From contig CAYNNQ010000010.1 in NCBI GenBank assembly GCA_964398785.1, forward strand, positions 13,656 through 77,655: 64,000 nucleotides of DNA. The letters run 5' to 3'. A program made the translations under genes and the position numbers. The notes under the pieces were generated by a model that saw only the letters and a list, made by a program, of their open reading frames with translations, was not told the origin of the DNA and did no database searches. Below, one piece after another: positions 34,790 to 43,497 of this stretch (its first letter is position 1; each line of letters opens with the position of its first letter). The DNA is from CAYNNQ01 sp964398785 (GTDB taxonomy: Bacteria; Desulfobacterota; Desulfovibrionia; Desulfovibrionales; Desulfonatronovibrionaceae).

Positions 34790-35344
34790 TCAATAATCAA
34801 ACTGCATCTCGTAATATGCAGGTTCCAGAAATTCCCAGGACCAGAAAAACAAGGTATTCTTGATCCACTCCGGGACTCCTTTAAACTTGAGACTCGCTTT
34901 CAGGGTAATAGAGTATTTATTTCCCGCGGAGACCTTTTCCCAGGAACAAAGGGGAATACTTATCCGGCTGAACCGCCTTTGTACCTTGTCCCTCTTAAAA
35001 TCGCTCATGGCCAGCTTTTTTCCCGGGCAGGCGAATACGTAGTTGTCTTTGAGCATATCTTTATAAAGTGAACAGACAAAGCTCCCCTCGCCTATATGTT
35101 CATCCCACATGTATTCCCGGACCCGATGTATTTCCGCCCTGCAAAACAACTCCAGGTCCTCCCCCCTGTCCAACGCTTTTCGCAGCTCTTGCATTCGGGC
35201 AAAAAATAGCCCGAAGCTGACTTCCGCAGTTCCGTTGCGGTTATCCAAAACAAACCCGCGCAGGTCCATCCCTTCTTCCGCAATGGAAATTCCGGGAATA
35301 AATAAAAACAAGGCAAAGAAAAAAAACAAGATTCTTATTTTCAT
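34790..35344 (-). CDS. DUF4390 exported protein
   Basis: The 184-residue product starts with a signal peptide (MKIRILFFFFALFLFIPGIS) and should be periplasmic. The rest matches the DUF4390 pattern: RGFVLDNRNGTAEVSFGL near the start of the mature protein, and FKGVPEWIKNTLFFWSWE at the end. The ATG at 35342-35344 is chosen because AGGA lies upstream and the signal peptide begins there; a longer frame (to 35395) overlaps the transglutaminase gene. Function is unknown. DUF4390 genes often lie beside NtrYX, as here. Confidence 0.82.
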   Translation of the reverse strand: MKIRILFFFFALFLFIPGISIAEEGMDLRGFVLDNRNGTAEVSFGLFFARMQELRKALDRGEDLELFCRAEIHRVREYMWDEHIGEGSFVCSLYKDMLKDNYVFACPGKKLAMSDFKRDKVQRRFSRISIPLCSWEKVSAGNKYSITLKASLKFKGVPEWIKNTLFFWSWEFLEPAYYEMQFDY

Positions 35345-35388
35345 ATAACCATCCTGATCCGGATTATCCCCGCAATTTCCGGAAACAA

Positions 35389-37326
35389 TCAACATGCTTT
35401 TCGGGGATCAAATTTTTTAACCTCCTTGCAAAACACAGGGAGCAGATCCTCTTTGTCCTGGTAGCGGATACGCACATACATATCCAGAATATATCTAGCC
35501 TGCGGGCATTGTCCGGCAAACTTTTTTTCAATAAACTCCAGGTAATCCAAAGGCCCCAGATAGACAGGTCTATCTATACCCACCCGGGACATCTTGCTAC
35601 AGAAAAGTTCGAAAGATTCAGCCAGGGGGTCTTTTGTTTTGCGAGAAAACAGCCGGCGCAGAAACCACCCGGATAAGAATGAAAAAATAGCCGCGCCCAC
35701 AACCGCCATCCCGATTTTCAGTACCCCAAAAACCGAAGAATTGTCCAACTCAAGTCTAGCAAATATTCGGCCCTGCTTTTTATGCGTATAGTCCAGTACC
35801 CACTGGTTCCAGACATTGTTCATGGCGTCCCAGGCCATAGACACTCTACTCCACCAATGCAGCGCCTTTTCCATTGTTTGGCTGGCCAGGCCCTCTCCCG
35901 CCCGGGGATTCAAGGCCTTTAGTCCCATTTCCAATCTTTCCGGAGAAACCATGGCCACCGGGTCAATCCGCTCCCATCCTTTTTTTTCCACATACACCTC
36001 AGTCCAAGCATGGGCATGCTTTTCCCGTATCAGTAGATATTCGCCCAGTGGATTGGGCTCTCCCCCCTGATACCCAACAACCACTCTGGAAGGGACCCCA
36101 GCGGCACGCATAAGGAAAGCGAAAGCCGCAGCATAATGCTCGCAAAATCCCTTTTGGGTATCGAATAAAAACTTATCAATATAATTGCCGTGCATAACTC
36201 CCGGACGCAAGGTATACACAAAATCATTATTCCGGAAATAATCAAGAGCCCGGGCGATACGCTTTTCCCTGGGGAGATTCTTCCATTCCCGCGCCATGGA
36301 TCTGGCGCGGGGATTCCCTGCATTCGGTAGTTGAAGGCAACGTTCCCAGTTTCCGCCGCGAACCTCGGCATCCGGATCGGAAAGAACGGATACTCTCTTC
36401 CTCCGGACCACCTTTTTTCTGGACCGAAGTGTCGCGGCACATCCAGAGCGGGTATTTGCGGACCACTCGAGCGGCACCCCCAAGACAGGCAACCATTTCC
36501 GGTTATGCCCTTCCAGAGTGATTTGATAACGCAGTTTTTCCCCGCTTTTTAAGAGATTTTCTTTTTCGGGGCACTTCGGGAAACGTTTCCAGACGACTCC
36601 GTCATAGTCCCCGAAAACCATGCACCTCCAATACCTATTTTCAACCTCCGGAATCTCTCCGGAAAAACTCACCCGGAAGACTGGATCATCGGATATGGCT
36701 AAACTGCTTATTTCCCCAGGGGCCAAAAAGTCGCTCAAACCCGAGATTCCTTGGCTGGAAGACTCTTGCACCCCGAAAAGACTTCCCGGCATACGGGGGA
36801 AAAAGATAAAAAGTACTATTGCCAGAGGCAAGGCCTGAAGTAGGATAACAAGGACTCTACGCAAGTCCGTCTGCCAGGATCCTTTGCTGTGGACACTGCG
36901 TACCAGGGCCATGCTGTTCGCCAGGGCGATGCAAAGCATGTATAACGCAGCCGGTAAGGAATGGAAATACAATACAGTGGTCAATACCAAAAAATAGTTC
37001 AGCAAACAGAAAAGCTTTTTGTCCCTCTCCGTTCCCAGCTCCATCATTTTCAGACCAAGCAGGCCGACAAGCAAAGCTGTGCCGGCATCCCTGCCAATAG
37101 TCCCCTGAAAATACACAACTGTAAAAGAGAAGAGAACAAGGGCCAAAAAACGGACCGTCCATCTCCCTGTTTTGCGGAGCCCTTTCCCGGTAACATAGGG
37201 AAAAGCTGCCAATGCTGTCCCGAAATAAACTAGGGCCCACCACGGAAGATGCTCCATATGCGGAATGACAGCCGCAAGATAGGAAAGCACGAGCCAAAAT
37301 CTCCAGCTGTTCGCTCTTTCTGTCAT
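35389..37326 (-). CDS. TgpA-type membrane transglutaminase
   Basis: The 645-residue protein has several N-terminal membrane helices (about 10-200, DUF3488), then an extracytoplasmic transglutaminase-like domain. The catalytic Cys lies in GFCEHYAAAFAFLMRAAGVP near residue 390, the His in HAHAWTEVYV, and the Asp in RIDPVAM. A last membrane helix (about 555-575) is followed by a C-terminal DUF4129-like tail. Partners MoxR, DUF58 and this protein form a widely conserved module. The substrate is unknown. A truncated family A element separates it from the DUF58 gene. Confidence 0.9.
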   Translation of the reverse strand: MTERANSWRFWLVLSYLAAVIPHMEHLPWWALVYFGTALAAFPYVTGKGLRKTGRWTVRFLALVLFSFTVVYFQGTIGRDAGTALLVGLLGLKMMELGTERDKKLFCLLNYFLVLTTVLYFHSLPAALYMLCIALANSMALVRSVHSKGSWQTDLRRVLVILLQALPLAIVLFIFFPRMPGSLFGVQESSSQGISGLSDFLAPGEISSLAISDDPVFRVSFSGEIPEVENRYWRCMVFGDYDGVVWKRFPKCPEKENLLKSGEKLRYQITLEGHNRKWLPVLGVPLEWSANTRSGCAATLRSRKKVVRRKRVSVLSDPDAEVRGGNWERCLQLPNAGNPRARSMAREWKNLPREKRIARALDYFRNNDFVYTLRPGVMHGNYIDKFLFDTQKGFCEHYAAAFAFLMRAAGVPSRVVVGYQGGEPNPLGEYLLIREKHAHAWTEVYVEKKGWERIDPVAMVSPERLEMGLKALNPRAGEGLASQTMEKALHWWSRVSMAWDAMNNVWNQWVLDYTHKKQGRIFARLELDNSSVFGVLKIGMAVVGAAIFSFLSGWFLRRLFSRKTKDPLAESFELFCSKMSRVGIDRPVYLGPLDYLEFIEKKFAGQCPQARYILDMYVRIRYQDKEDLLPVFCKEVKKFDPRKAC

Positions 37327-37392
37327 CTTTCCGTCATTTTATCCTTCTTTTAAGCCGTCTGAATCAGGTACCCCAAAAAGATAAAAGAATTT

Positions 37393-37499
37393 GCCAAAGG
37401 AAATTGAGTAATTATGAGCGAGCGTATCTTAATACGTGATCGAATAATTACGAAAGTTGAGGCCGTTAAAATGGAAAAGGGCCATTTCCGGATGGAAAC
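37393..37499 (+). repeat. Family A MITE-like element, copy 5 (5'-truncated)
   Basis: Only the right-hand 107 bp or so of the element remain, from AAGGAAATTGAGTAATTA to the right terminal repeat. A TA follows at 37500-37501. It lies between the DUF58 and transglutaminase genes, within what is otherwise a tight operon, and runs opposite to transcription. Confidence 0.75.
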
Positions 37500-37543
37500 T
37501 AGATAACAACTTAAGGCATTCAATGTGCGGAGAATAATGCCCT

Positions 37544-38488
37544 CTAAACAGGATAAGCGGCCAGAGTCCGAAGGCAATAAAGCATGAACTCCGTTCCCCT
37601 CCCCGGGCCCAGATAGATGTCCGGCAGGGCAATTGCGTATCCGTGTCCTCTATCCTCGGCTTCCAGAACCAGGGAAGTCAGCATGCTCAGTTTGTCTTCC
37701 ACATCCTCTAGTCCCAGACCGAACCAGGAAAATTCCAGTATTCTTCCCTCCTCCCCGGAAAATTCCTTGGAACGTAGCCCCGTGCCCTTGGCCGATGCCT
37801 TCCAGGCTATTATCTGCATCCGGTCTCCTGGCACATACTCTCGTATTCCGGAAAATTCTTCAGGCGTAGCCAATCCTCCCGCGGACATAGCCCGGGCATA
37901 GCAGAGCAACACCTCTTCATGCGGGGAATATTGGGCAGGATAGACCAGGGTGGTATGCGCAAAGCATATACGGTGCCAAGCAATGCAGAGCCCAAATGGA
38001 TAATCCGAGCTGAACCCGAAGTGCGGAGAAACAGGATGCCACCCCCGACGCCGAGCCGGAGTGGACAACTCCACCCGGCTATTCCCGTCCGAAAGCAAAT
38101 CAACACCACGGTATTCGCCTGCTGAGATTTGGATATTTATTTGCACCCTGTCCTTTTGCGGAGACCCGAGTTGCACTATATACATCATATTCTGCCCGGC
38201 AAATACCGGGGAGGCCTCAATAGAATAAACCCGCACACCCTTGACCTGGGCATGGGTATGCACAGCGGAAATAAGCCCCATTGCAGCCAGGACAAACCCT
38301 AATGCGAAGGCCAGATTGTTGTTGTAATTTATGCCGGCCACCAAGACTGCGGCCAATATGCAACCGAAGATTATCCCGAAACGAGTAGGGAGAATAAAGC
38401 AATATCCAGATGGGATCTCGTAGGGAAGGGACACCTGGGGAGGTCCCTTCAATAGGCGCTTCAGCTTGTCCGGAACCAATACTTTCAT
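37544..38488 (-). CDS. DUF58 membrane protein
   Basis: The 314-residue protein has two close membrane helices (about 32-75: FGIIFGCILAAVLVAGINY and LAFALGFVLAAMGLISAVH). The DUF58 signature EEFSGIREYVPGDRMQIIAW lies at about 213-232, followed by SAKGTGLRSKEFSGEE. In known systems, DUF58 proteins work with MoxR ATPases on substrate or metal-cluster maturation. Its start overlaps the moxR stop by 4 bases (ATGA). The next gene begins 217 bases later because of the inserted repeat. Confidence 0.88.
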   Translation of the reverse strand: MKVLVPDKLKRLLKGPPQVSLPYEIPSGYCFILPTRFGIIFGCILAAVLVAGINYNNNLAFALGFVLAAMGLISAVHTHAQVKGVRVYSIEASPVFAGQNMMYIVQLGSPQKDRVQINIQISAGEYRGVDLLSDGNSRVELSTPARRRGWHPVSPHFGFSSDYPFGLCIAWHRICFAHTTLVYPAQYSPHEEVLLCYARAMSAGGLATPEEFSGIREYVPGDRMQIIAWKASAKGTGLRSKEFSGEEGRILEFSWFGLGLEDVEDKLSMLTSLVLEAEDRGHGYAIALPDIYLGPGRGTEFMLYCLRTLAAYPV

Positions 38489-39402
38489 TTGGGGACGGGG
38501 ATCTCGCGCAGCATATCTTCCAGCCGGCTCCGGGGAAATTCTTTCCTGGTTTGTCTGTCGCGTAGCCTGTGGCCGGCAACTGGATAAAATATCCTTTGTA
38601 CGTCTTCGGGCAGTACAAAGTCCCGGCCTTGTATAAACGCGCGGGAACGTGCGGCCTGGAGCAGACTGATTCCCGCACGCGGAGACAGGCCAGTAACTAT
38701 TTGGTTACTTTGCCGGGTAGTATCCAGGATTCCCTGAATATATCCGAGTAAGGCTTCTGAAGCGGTCACCTCGGTTATCTCCTCCTGTATCTGCACCACA
38801 TTTTGCGCATTGACCACCGGCACGAGTGAATCCGCCATTTCTTTCACCCGTCCCCTTTTCAAAAGTTCCCTTTCCGCTTTTTGGGGAGGATAGCCAACTG
38901 TAATGCGCATAAGAAAACGGTCCATCTGGGATTCGGGAAGGGGAAAAGTGCCGGCCTGTTCCTGGGGATTCTGGGTGGCGATTACAAAAAAAGGGCGCTT
39001 AAGCTCCCTGGTCCTGCCTTCCACACTGACCTGTCTCTCTTCCATGGCTTCCAGGAGGGCACTCTGGGTCTTGGGTGTGGCCCGATTTATCTCGTCCGCC
39101 AAAAGCACCTGGGTAAAAATCGGGCCGGGATGGAAGATGAATTCCATGCTTTTCTGTTCATACACCCCCACACCCAGAATATCTCCCGGCAACAGATCGT
39201 TGGTAAACTGGATACGGTTGAACTCCAACCCCAGCACCCGGGCCAGGACATGGGCCAAGGTGGTTTTGCCTATACCGGGCAGATCCTCGATTAGCAGATG
39301 CCCTCCGGCAAAAAGACAAGTCAGGGCCAGCCGGACTTCTTCCTCCTTGCCCAAAAGAACACCGCCTACTCTGGCTACAATATCTTCGGCGAATGCAGAC
39401 AT
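38485..39402 (-). CDS. MoxR-family AAA+ ATPase
   Basis: The 305-residue ATPase has Walker A LPGIGKTT (41-48) and Walker B LLADEINRA (110-118). The sensor segment is FVIATQNPQEQ and the C-terminal lid GLSPRAGISLLQAARSRA. MoxR enzymes are chaperone-like, acting on envelope or metalloenzyme partners. It is the first gene of the minus-strand module with DUF58 and transglutaminase. Family assignment is clear. The client protein is not. Confidence 0.93.
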   Translation of the reverse strand: MSAFAEDIVARVGGVLLGKEEEVRLALTCLFAGGHLLIEDLPGIGKTTLAHVLARVLGLEFNRIQFTNDLLPGDILGVGVYEQKSMEFIFHPGPIFTQVLLADEINRATPKTQSALLEAMEERQVSVEGRTRELKRPFFVIATQNPQEQAGTFPLPESQMDRFLMRITVGYPPQKAERELLKRGRVKEMADSLVPVVNAQNVVQIQEEITEVTASEALLGYIQGILDTTRQSNQIVTGLSPRAGISLLQAARSRAFIQGRDFVLPEDVQRIFYPVAGHRLRDRQTRKEFPRSRLEDMLREIPVPK

Positions 39403-39410
39403 AAAAAGAT

Positions 39411-40193
39411 CTAACTCAAAAGGTCGGACATAGTATACAGCCTGCCGGGATTCTGTCCGGAAAGCCAGCCAGCGGCCGTGAGTGCCCCTTGGGCAAAAGT
39501 CTCCCGGGAATGGGCCCTGTGGGTTACTTCAATACGTTCCCCCAACCCGAAGAAATATACGGTATGATCCCCCACCACGTCTCCGCCGCGCAAGGTTTGT
39601 ATACCTAACTCCTCCTGTTTGCGCTCCCCGATCATGCCATGCCGGCAAAAAGCACCCTGTTCTTCCAGATCAAAGCCTTTTGCTTTTGCCAAGGCCTGGC
39701 CCAATTTAAGGGCGGTCCCGCTAGGAGCGTCTTTTTTATGCTTGTGATGGGTCTCGGAAATCTCCACATCGAATTTCTCCCCTAAGAGCTCGGCCAGTTT
39801 GGGTAAAACCTTCAGCAGGGTATTTATGCCCACACTCATATTCGGGGCCCAGAACAAAGGAGTGTCCTTAGCAATCCGGTGCAGCTCTTCCATCTGTTCC
39901 GAGGAAAAACCAGTAGTGCCCAGGACTGCATTACAGGAATGTGTACTGCATTCACGGACAAGTTGCATGCTGGCTTCCGGAGAGGTAAAATCAATTACTG
40001 TCGCCCCTTTTTTGTTCTCCAGTGCAGGACCAATATTGGTGAACACGTCGCAAGCAAAACGTTTTAGACCTTTTTCCGCCCCCGGACGTTCAACCACCCC
40101 CGCCAATTGAAGACCGGAATCCTTTTCGGCCAACCCGGCAATAGTCGATCCCATCCTACCATTTGCTCCGGTAACAATTATCTGGGTTCCCAT
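39411..40193 (-). CDS. dapB: 4-hydroxy-tetrahydrodipicolinate reductase
   Basis: DapB makes tetrahydrodipicolinate in the lysine and diaminopimelate pathway. The 260 residues carry the N-terminal nucleotide-binding segment TGANGRMGSTIAGLA and DFTSPEASM. The catalytic block is SETHHKHKKDAPSGTALKLG and the C-terminal domain includes GRLYTMSDLL. Length is normal for the family. moxR starts eight bases after its stop, so dapB could be co-transcribed with that operon. Confidence 0.95.
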   Translation of the reverse strand: MGTQIIVTGANGRMGSTIAGLAEKDSGLQLAGVVERPGAEKGLKRFACDVFTNIGPALENKKGATVIDFTSPEASMQLVRECSTHSCNAVLGTTGFSSEQMEELHRIAKDTPLFWAPNMSVGINTLLKVLPKLAELLGEKFDVEISETHHKHKKDAPSGTALKLGQALAKAKGFDLEEQGAFCRHGMIGERKQEELGIQTLRGGDVVGDHTVYFFGLGERIEVTHRAHSRETFAQGALTAAGWLSGQNPGRLYTMSDLLS

Positions 40194-40347
40194 AATTTCT
40201 CCCTTTTTTTCTTCCCACCTCTTCCCAAGGACCTTCGTACAAGGCCGGAAGAAGTGTGGTGGCTGTTTAAGTCCCTATTGTCTTGTTCTCTCCCGCTAGT
40301 TGGTTTCCATCTCCGCAAAGTACCGGCCATAGCAGAATCGCCAATCG

Positions 40348-42396
40348 TCAATTATTTTCCCTGTCTCCTAATAGCCTAAGAAAATCCTCCTCCCCCAAAG
40401 TGCTAACTCCCAGTTCTTTGGCTCTTTTCTGCTTGCTACCGGGATTGGCTCCGGCTACCAGGTAATCCACCCGCGAAGAGACAGTGGAAACCACCCGGCC
40501 GCCGCGTTCTTCCACTTCCTTTTTAGCCTCCCGGCGGGACATGGAATCCAGGGTACCGGTCAAAACAAAGCGTTTGCCATTCAAAGACTCCTTTTCCCTT
40601 GAATTCGAATTGGGACTTTCGCTTCGGGGCCAAATACCCAATTCCCGGAAGCGTTCCAGAGTCTTCAAATTATCCGGATTGGAAAAGAACTCCCGCAAGG
40701 ATATGCCGATTTCCGGTCCGATATCGGGGATAGCCTGTAATTCCTCCCGGCTGGCAGAAGCCAATTCATCCAGGTCCGCGAAGTGACTTTCCAGCAGTTT
40801 TCCCACCTGTTCTCCAACAAGACGGATGCCTAAAGCGGTCAAGAGTCGACCCATGGTCACCCGCTGCCGAGCCCGCTCTATAGCCTGGATTATATTTTCC
40901 GCCAGCTTGTCCCCCATTCGTTCCAGATGAATAATGTCCTTTTTCTTGAGCATAAAGATATCCGCAGGAGATCTTACCAACCCCTTATCTACAAATATTT
41001 CGATCCATTGTTTGCCCAACCCCTCAATATCCAGACCGCTTTTGGAGACAAAATACTTGAGCCCCTGAGTAAGCCGGGCCGGGCAGGAAAGATTGACGCA
41101 ACGAACAGCCACTTCCTCCGGGAGCTGAACCACCCTGCTTCCGCACACCGGACACTCTTCGGGAAAGACGAATTCCTTTTCCGAGCCGTCCCTTTTCTCC
41201 GGCAGCGGCCGAACTACTTCCGGGATGACATCTCCGGCTCTTTGCACTATCACCCGGTCTCCTAAACGCAATCCCTTGGCCCGTATTTCGTCCTTGTTAT
41301 GCAGTGTAGCCCGGGACACAGTGGCCCCTCCCACAGTCAAGGGCCGGAGTTTAGCCACCGGGGTGAGTACTCCTGTGCGGCCCACCTGGATTTGTATATC
41401 CTCCAATACAGTCTCCGCCTGCTGAGCCGGAAATTTAAGGGCCAAAGCCCAGCGAGGAAAACGAGCGGTGAACCCAGCCTTCCTTTGCGCCGCAATAGAG
41501 TCCACCTTGAGCACCACACCATCGATTTCCAGAGGAAAATCATCTCTGTGGGAGCGTATATATTCAAAATGATCCAGGACTTCCTGTCTCTTAACACAGA
41601 ATTTGCCCTGCGGAGCAGTAGCCAGGCCCATATCCCTGAAAGCGGCGATTATCTCCGATTGTCTGGACCATCTTTCCCTACCTTCCGGCCAATGGACTTC
41701 TCCCGCGCCATAGGCATAGAACAAAAGGGGTCTGGAGGCAGTGACCCCGGAATCCAGCTGGCGCATGGATCCGGCTGCAGCATTGCGGGCATTGGCAAAA
41801 CCCTTTATGCCTTTCTCGGCTTGCCGGGAATTTAAGCGATGGAAGTCCTGTTTGGTAATAACCACTTCCCCGCGCACTTCCAGATAATCAGGCAAATCTG
41901 AAGAAGACAAGAGCTTTAGAGGTACATTACGCAACGTCCTGGCATTTGCGGTCACATCTTCGCCCACATAACCATCGCCGCGGGTAGCAGCTGCAGTAAG
42001 CACCCCCATTTCGAAAATTAGCTCCACGGCTAATCCGTCCAGTTTGGGCTCCACCCAGAATTCCAGATCCTGCTCGAGCAAATATCTCTTTAGTCTCTGT
42101 CGGAAGGCGTCGAACTCAGTAGGCTCAAAGGCATTGTCCAAACTGTACATGGGGACACGGTGTTCGCGGTGTGCAAACTCGGAAAGCGGCTCATCCCCGA
42201 TCTTTTTAGTTGGGGAGTTGGGGTCGCCAAGCTCTGGATATCTGTTTTCCAGTTCCCTTAACTCAGCAAACAGCTCATCGTATTCCGCATCGGAAATTTC
42301 CGGATCGTCCAGCACATAATAACGGTAATTATGGTAATTGATAATCCGACGCAGCTCTTTGGCCCGCTCAGAGGGAATCGGCCACATATACCCCAT
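40348..42396 (-). CDS. ligA: NAD-dependent DNA ligase
   Basis: LigA seals nicks in DNA using NAD. The 682 residues include the Ia domain (YHNYRYYVLDDPEISDAEYD), the adenylated Lys118 in VEPKLDG, and an OB fold. The zinc finger has CPVCG and CVNLSCP. Helix-hairpin-helix repeats end around DIGPEIGISL, and the BRCT domain at about 600-682 is GKRFVLTGTLDSM to the end. The frame has ATGs at 42396 and 42387. The stop of the channel gene abuts the first of these, so the two are coupled. Length is typical. Confidence 0.97.
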   Translation of the reverse strand: MGYMWPIPSERAKELRRIINYHNYRYYVLDDPEISDAEYDELFAELRELENRYPELGDPNSPTKKIGDEPLSEFAHREHRVPMYSLDNAFEPTEFDAFRQRLKRYLLEQDLEFWVEPKLDGLAVELIFEMGVLTAAATRGDGYVGEDVTANARTLRNVPLKLLSSSDLPDYLEVRGEVVITKQDFHRLNSRQAEKGIKGFANARNAAAGSMRQLDSGVTASRPLLFYAYGAGEVHWPEGRERWSRQSEIIAAFRDMGLATAPQGKFCVKRQEVLDHFEYIRSHRDDFPLEIDGVVLKVDSIAAQRKAGFTARFPRWALALKFPAQQAETVLEDIQIQVGRTGVLTPVAKLRPLTVGGATVSRATLHNKDEIRAKGLRLGDRVIVQRAGDVIPEVVRPLPEKRDGSEKEFVFPEECPVCGSRVVQLPEEVAVRCVNLSCPARLTQGLKYFVSKSGLDIEGLGKQWIEIFVDKGLVRSPADIFMLKKKDIIHLERMGDKLAENIIQAIERARQRVTMGRLLTALGIRLVGEQVGKLLESHFADLDELASASREELQAIPDIGPEIGISLREFFSNPDNLKTLERFRELGIWPRSESPNSNSREKESLNGKRFVLTGTLDSMSRREAKKEVEERGGRVVSTVSSRVDYLVAGANPGSKQKRAKELGVSTLGEEDFLRLLGDRENN

Positions 42397-43485
42397 TCAC
42401 AGAATCTCCTGGAATTTTGTCAGATTTTCCAGCTTACCTACAGCTATCAAAGTATCTCCGGGTTGGATTACGGTCTGGGGCTGGGGATTAAAATTCATTT
42501 CCCCCTGTTTATCCTTGATGCCGATGATTATAAGATTGTATTTGGGCCGAATGTCCGACTGAATAAGATCCTTGCCTACAAGCTCGGAGTCCTTGGAAAT
42601 CTCCAATTCCTCCATTTGCAGGTCTATATTGCGGCCCTGCATGGCAAGCTCCAGGAAATCCGTTACTGTAGGACGCAGGACTACCTGGGCCATGCGCATT
42701 CCTCCGATCACATGCGGGGTCAACACCTTGTCCGCCCCGGCGAACCTCAATTTCTGAAAAGAATCCCCTTTTTCCGCCCGGGCGATAATCATGACATCCG
42801 CAACAAGCTGACGCGCGGTCAAGGCAACATACACATTCTTGGATTCCTGATTCAAGGCGGTTATAAGGGCGCTGGCAGTTTCCAGGTTGGCCGACAAGAG
42901 GACCTGATCCGAGGTGGCATCCCCTTGAATATAGAGCATATCCTCCAAATCCAGTTTTTGGATTACCTCCGGGTTGTTTTCCACTACAACCACATCGTGG
43001 CCCTCTTTTTGTATTTCCGTGGCCACGATTGCACCAATACGACCGTATCCGCAAATTATATAATGGTCCTCCAGGGACTCAATGACCTTCTGCACCCTGC
43101 GCCTCCCGATAAAATCCCGTAAATGTCCTTCCACTATAACTTGAGTAAAAGAACCCACCAAATAGGCAAAACTGCCCACGCCCAAAACAATCAACACCGA
43201 GGTAAGGGCTCTGCCTTCTTCACTGAGAGTCCTCACCTCAGTAAAGCCCACAGTGGATAAAGTAATAACCACCTGATAGAAACTATCCAGCCATCCCCAG
43301 CCTTCTATCCCTATGTAAATATACAGGCCAAAGATAAAGACCAGCCCCAGGAAGATCCCCCCGGTTATCAGGGGAAAAAACATGCGATGCCGATACCTCC
43401 ACTGGGAGATCTTGCGGGAAATCTTCCTGAACCACTTTATCTCCCGTCGGCTGGATTGGGATCTCTTGTGCATGGCAGGGGACAA
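42397..43485 (-). CDS. Potassium channel with RCK/TrkA domains
   Basis: The 362-residue protein has two membrane helices (about 37-58 and 95-115) around a pore loop. The selectivity-filter region (about 75-83) reads TLSTVGFTEV in place of the classic TVGYGD. A cytoplasmic RCK part follows, with a Rossmann fold (HYIICGYGRIGAIVATEI) and a TrkA-C domain (about 280-362). This is the bacterial Kch/MthK-like architecture. It overlaps nothing but abuts ligA directly. Potassium permeation is the family role; the altered filter makes selectivity uncertain. Confidence 0.88.
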   Translation of the reverse strand: MSPAMHKRSQSSRREIKWFRKISRKISQWRYRHRMFFPLITGGIFLGLVFIFGLYIYIGIEGWGWLDSFYQVVITLSTVGFTEVRTLSEEGRALTSVLIVLGVGSFAYLVGSFTQVIVEGHLRDFIGRRRVQKVIESLEDHYIICGYGRIGAIVATEIQKEGHDVVVVENNPEVIQKLDLEDMLYIQGDATSDQVLLSANLETASALITALNQESKNVYVALTARQLVADVMIIARAEKGDSFQKLRFAGADKVLTPHVIGGMRMAQVVLRPTVTDFLELAMQGRNIDLQMEELEISKDSELVGKDLIQSDIRPKYNLIIIGIKDKQGEMNFNPQPQTVIQPGDTLIAVGKLENLTKFQEIL

Positions 43486-43497
43486 TCTTATCCGTTC

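Noticed and set aside
37393..37499. Short minus-strand frames through family A copies (SFHPEMALFHFNG-type peptides)
   Set aside because: The same peptide appears because the repeat is the same DNA. Frames break in several copies and have no ribosome-binding site.
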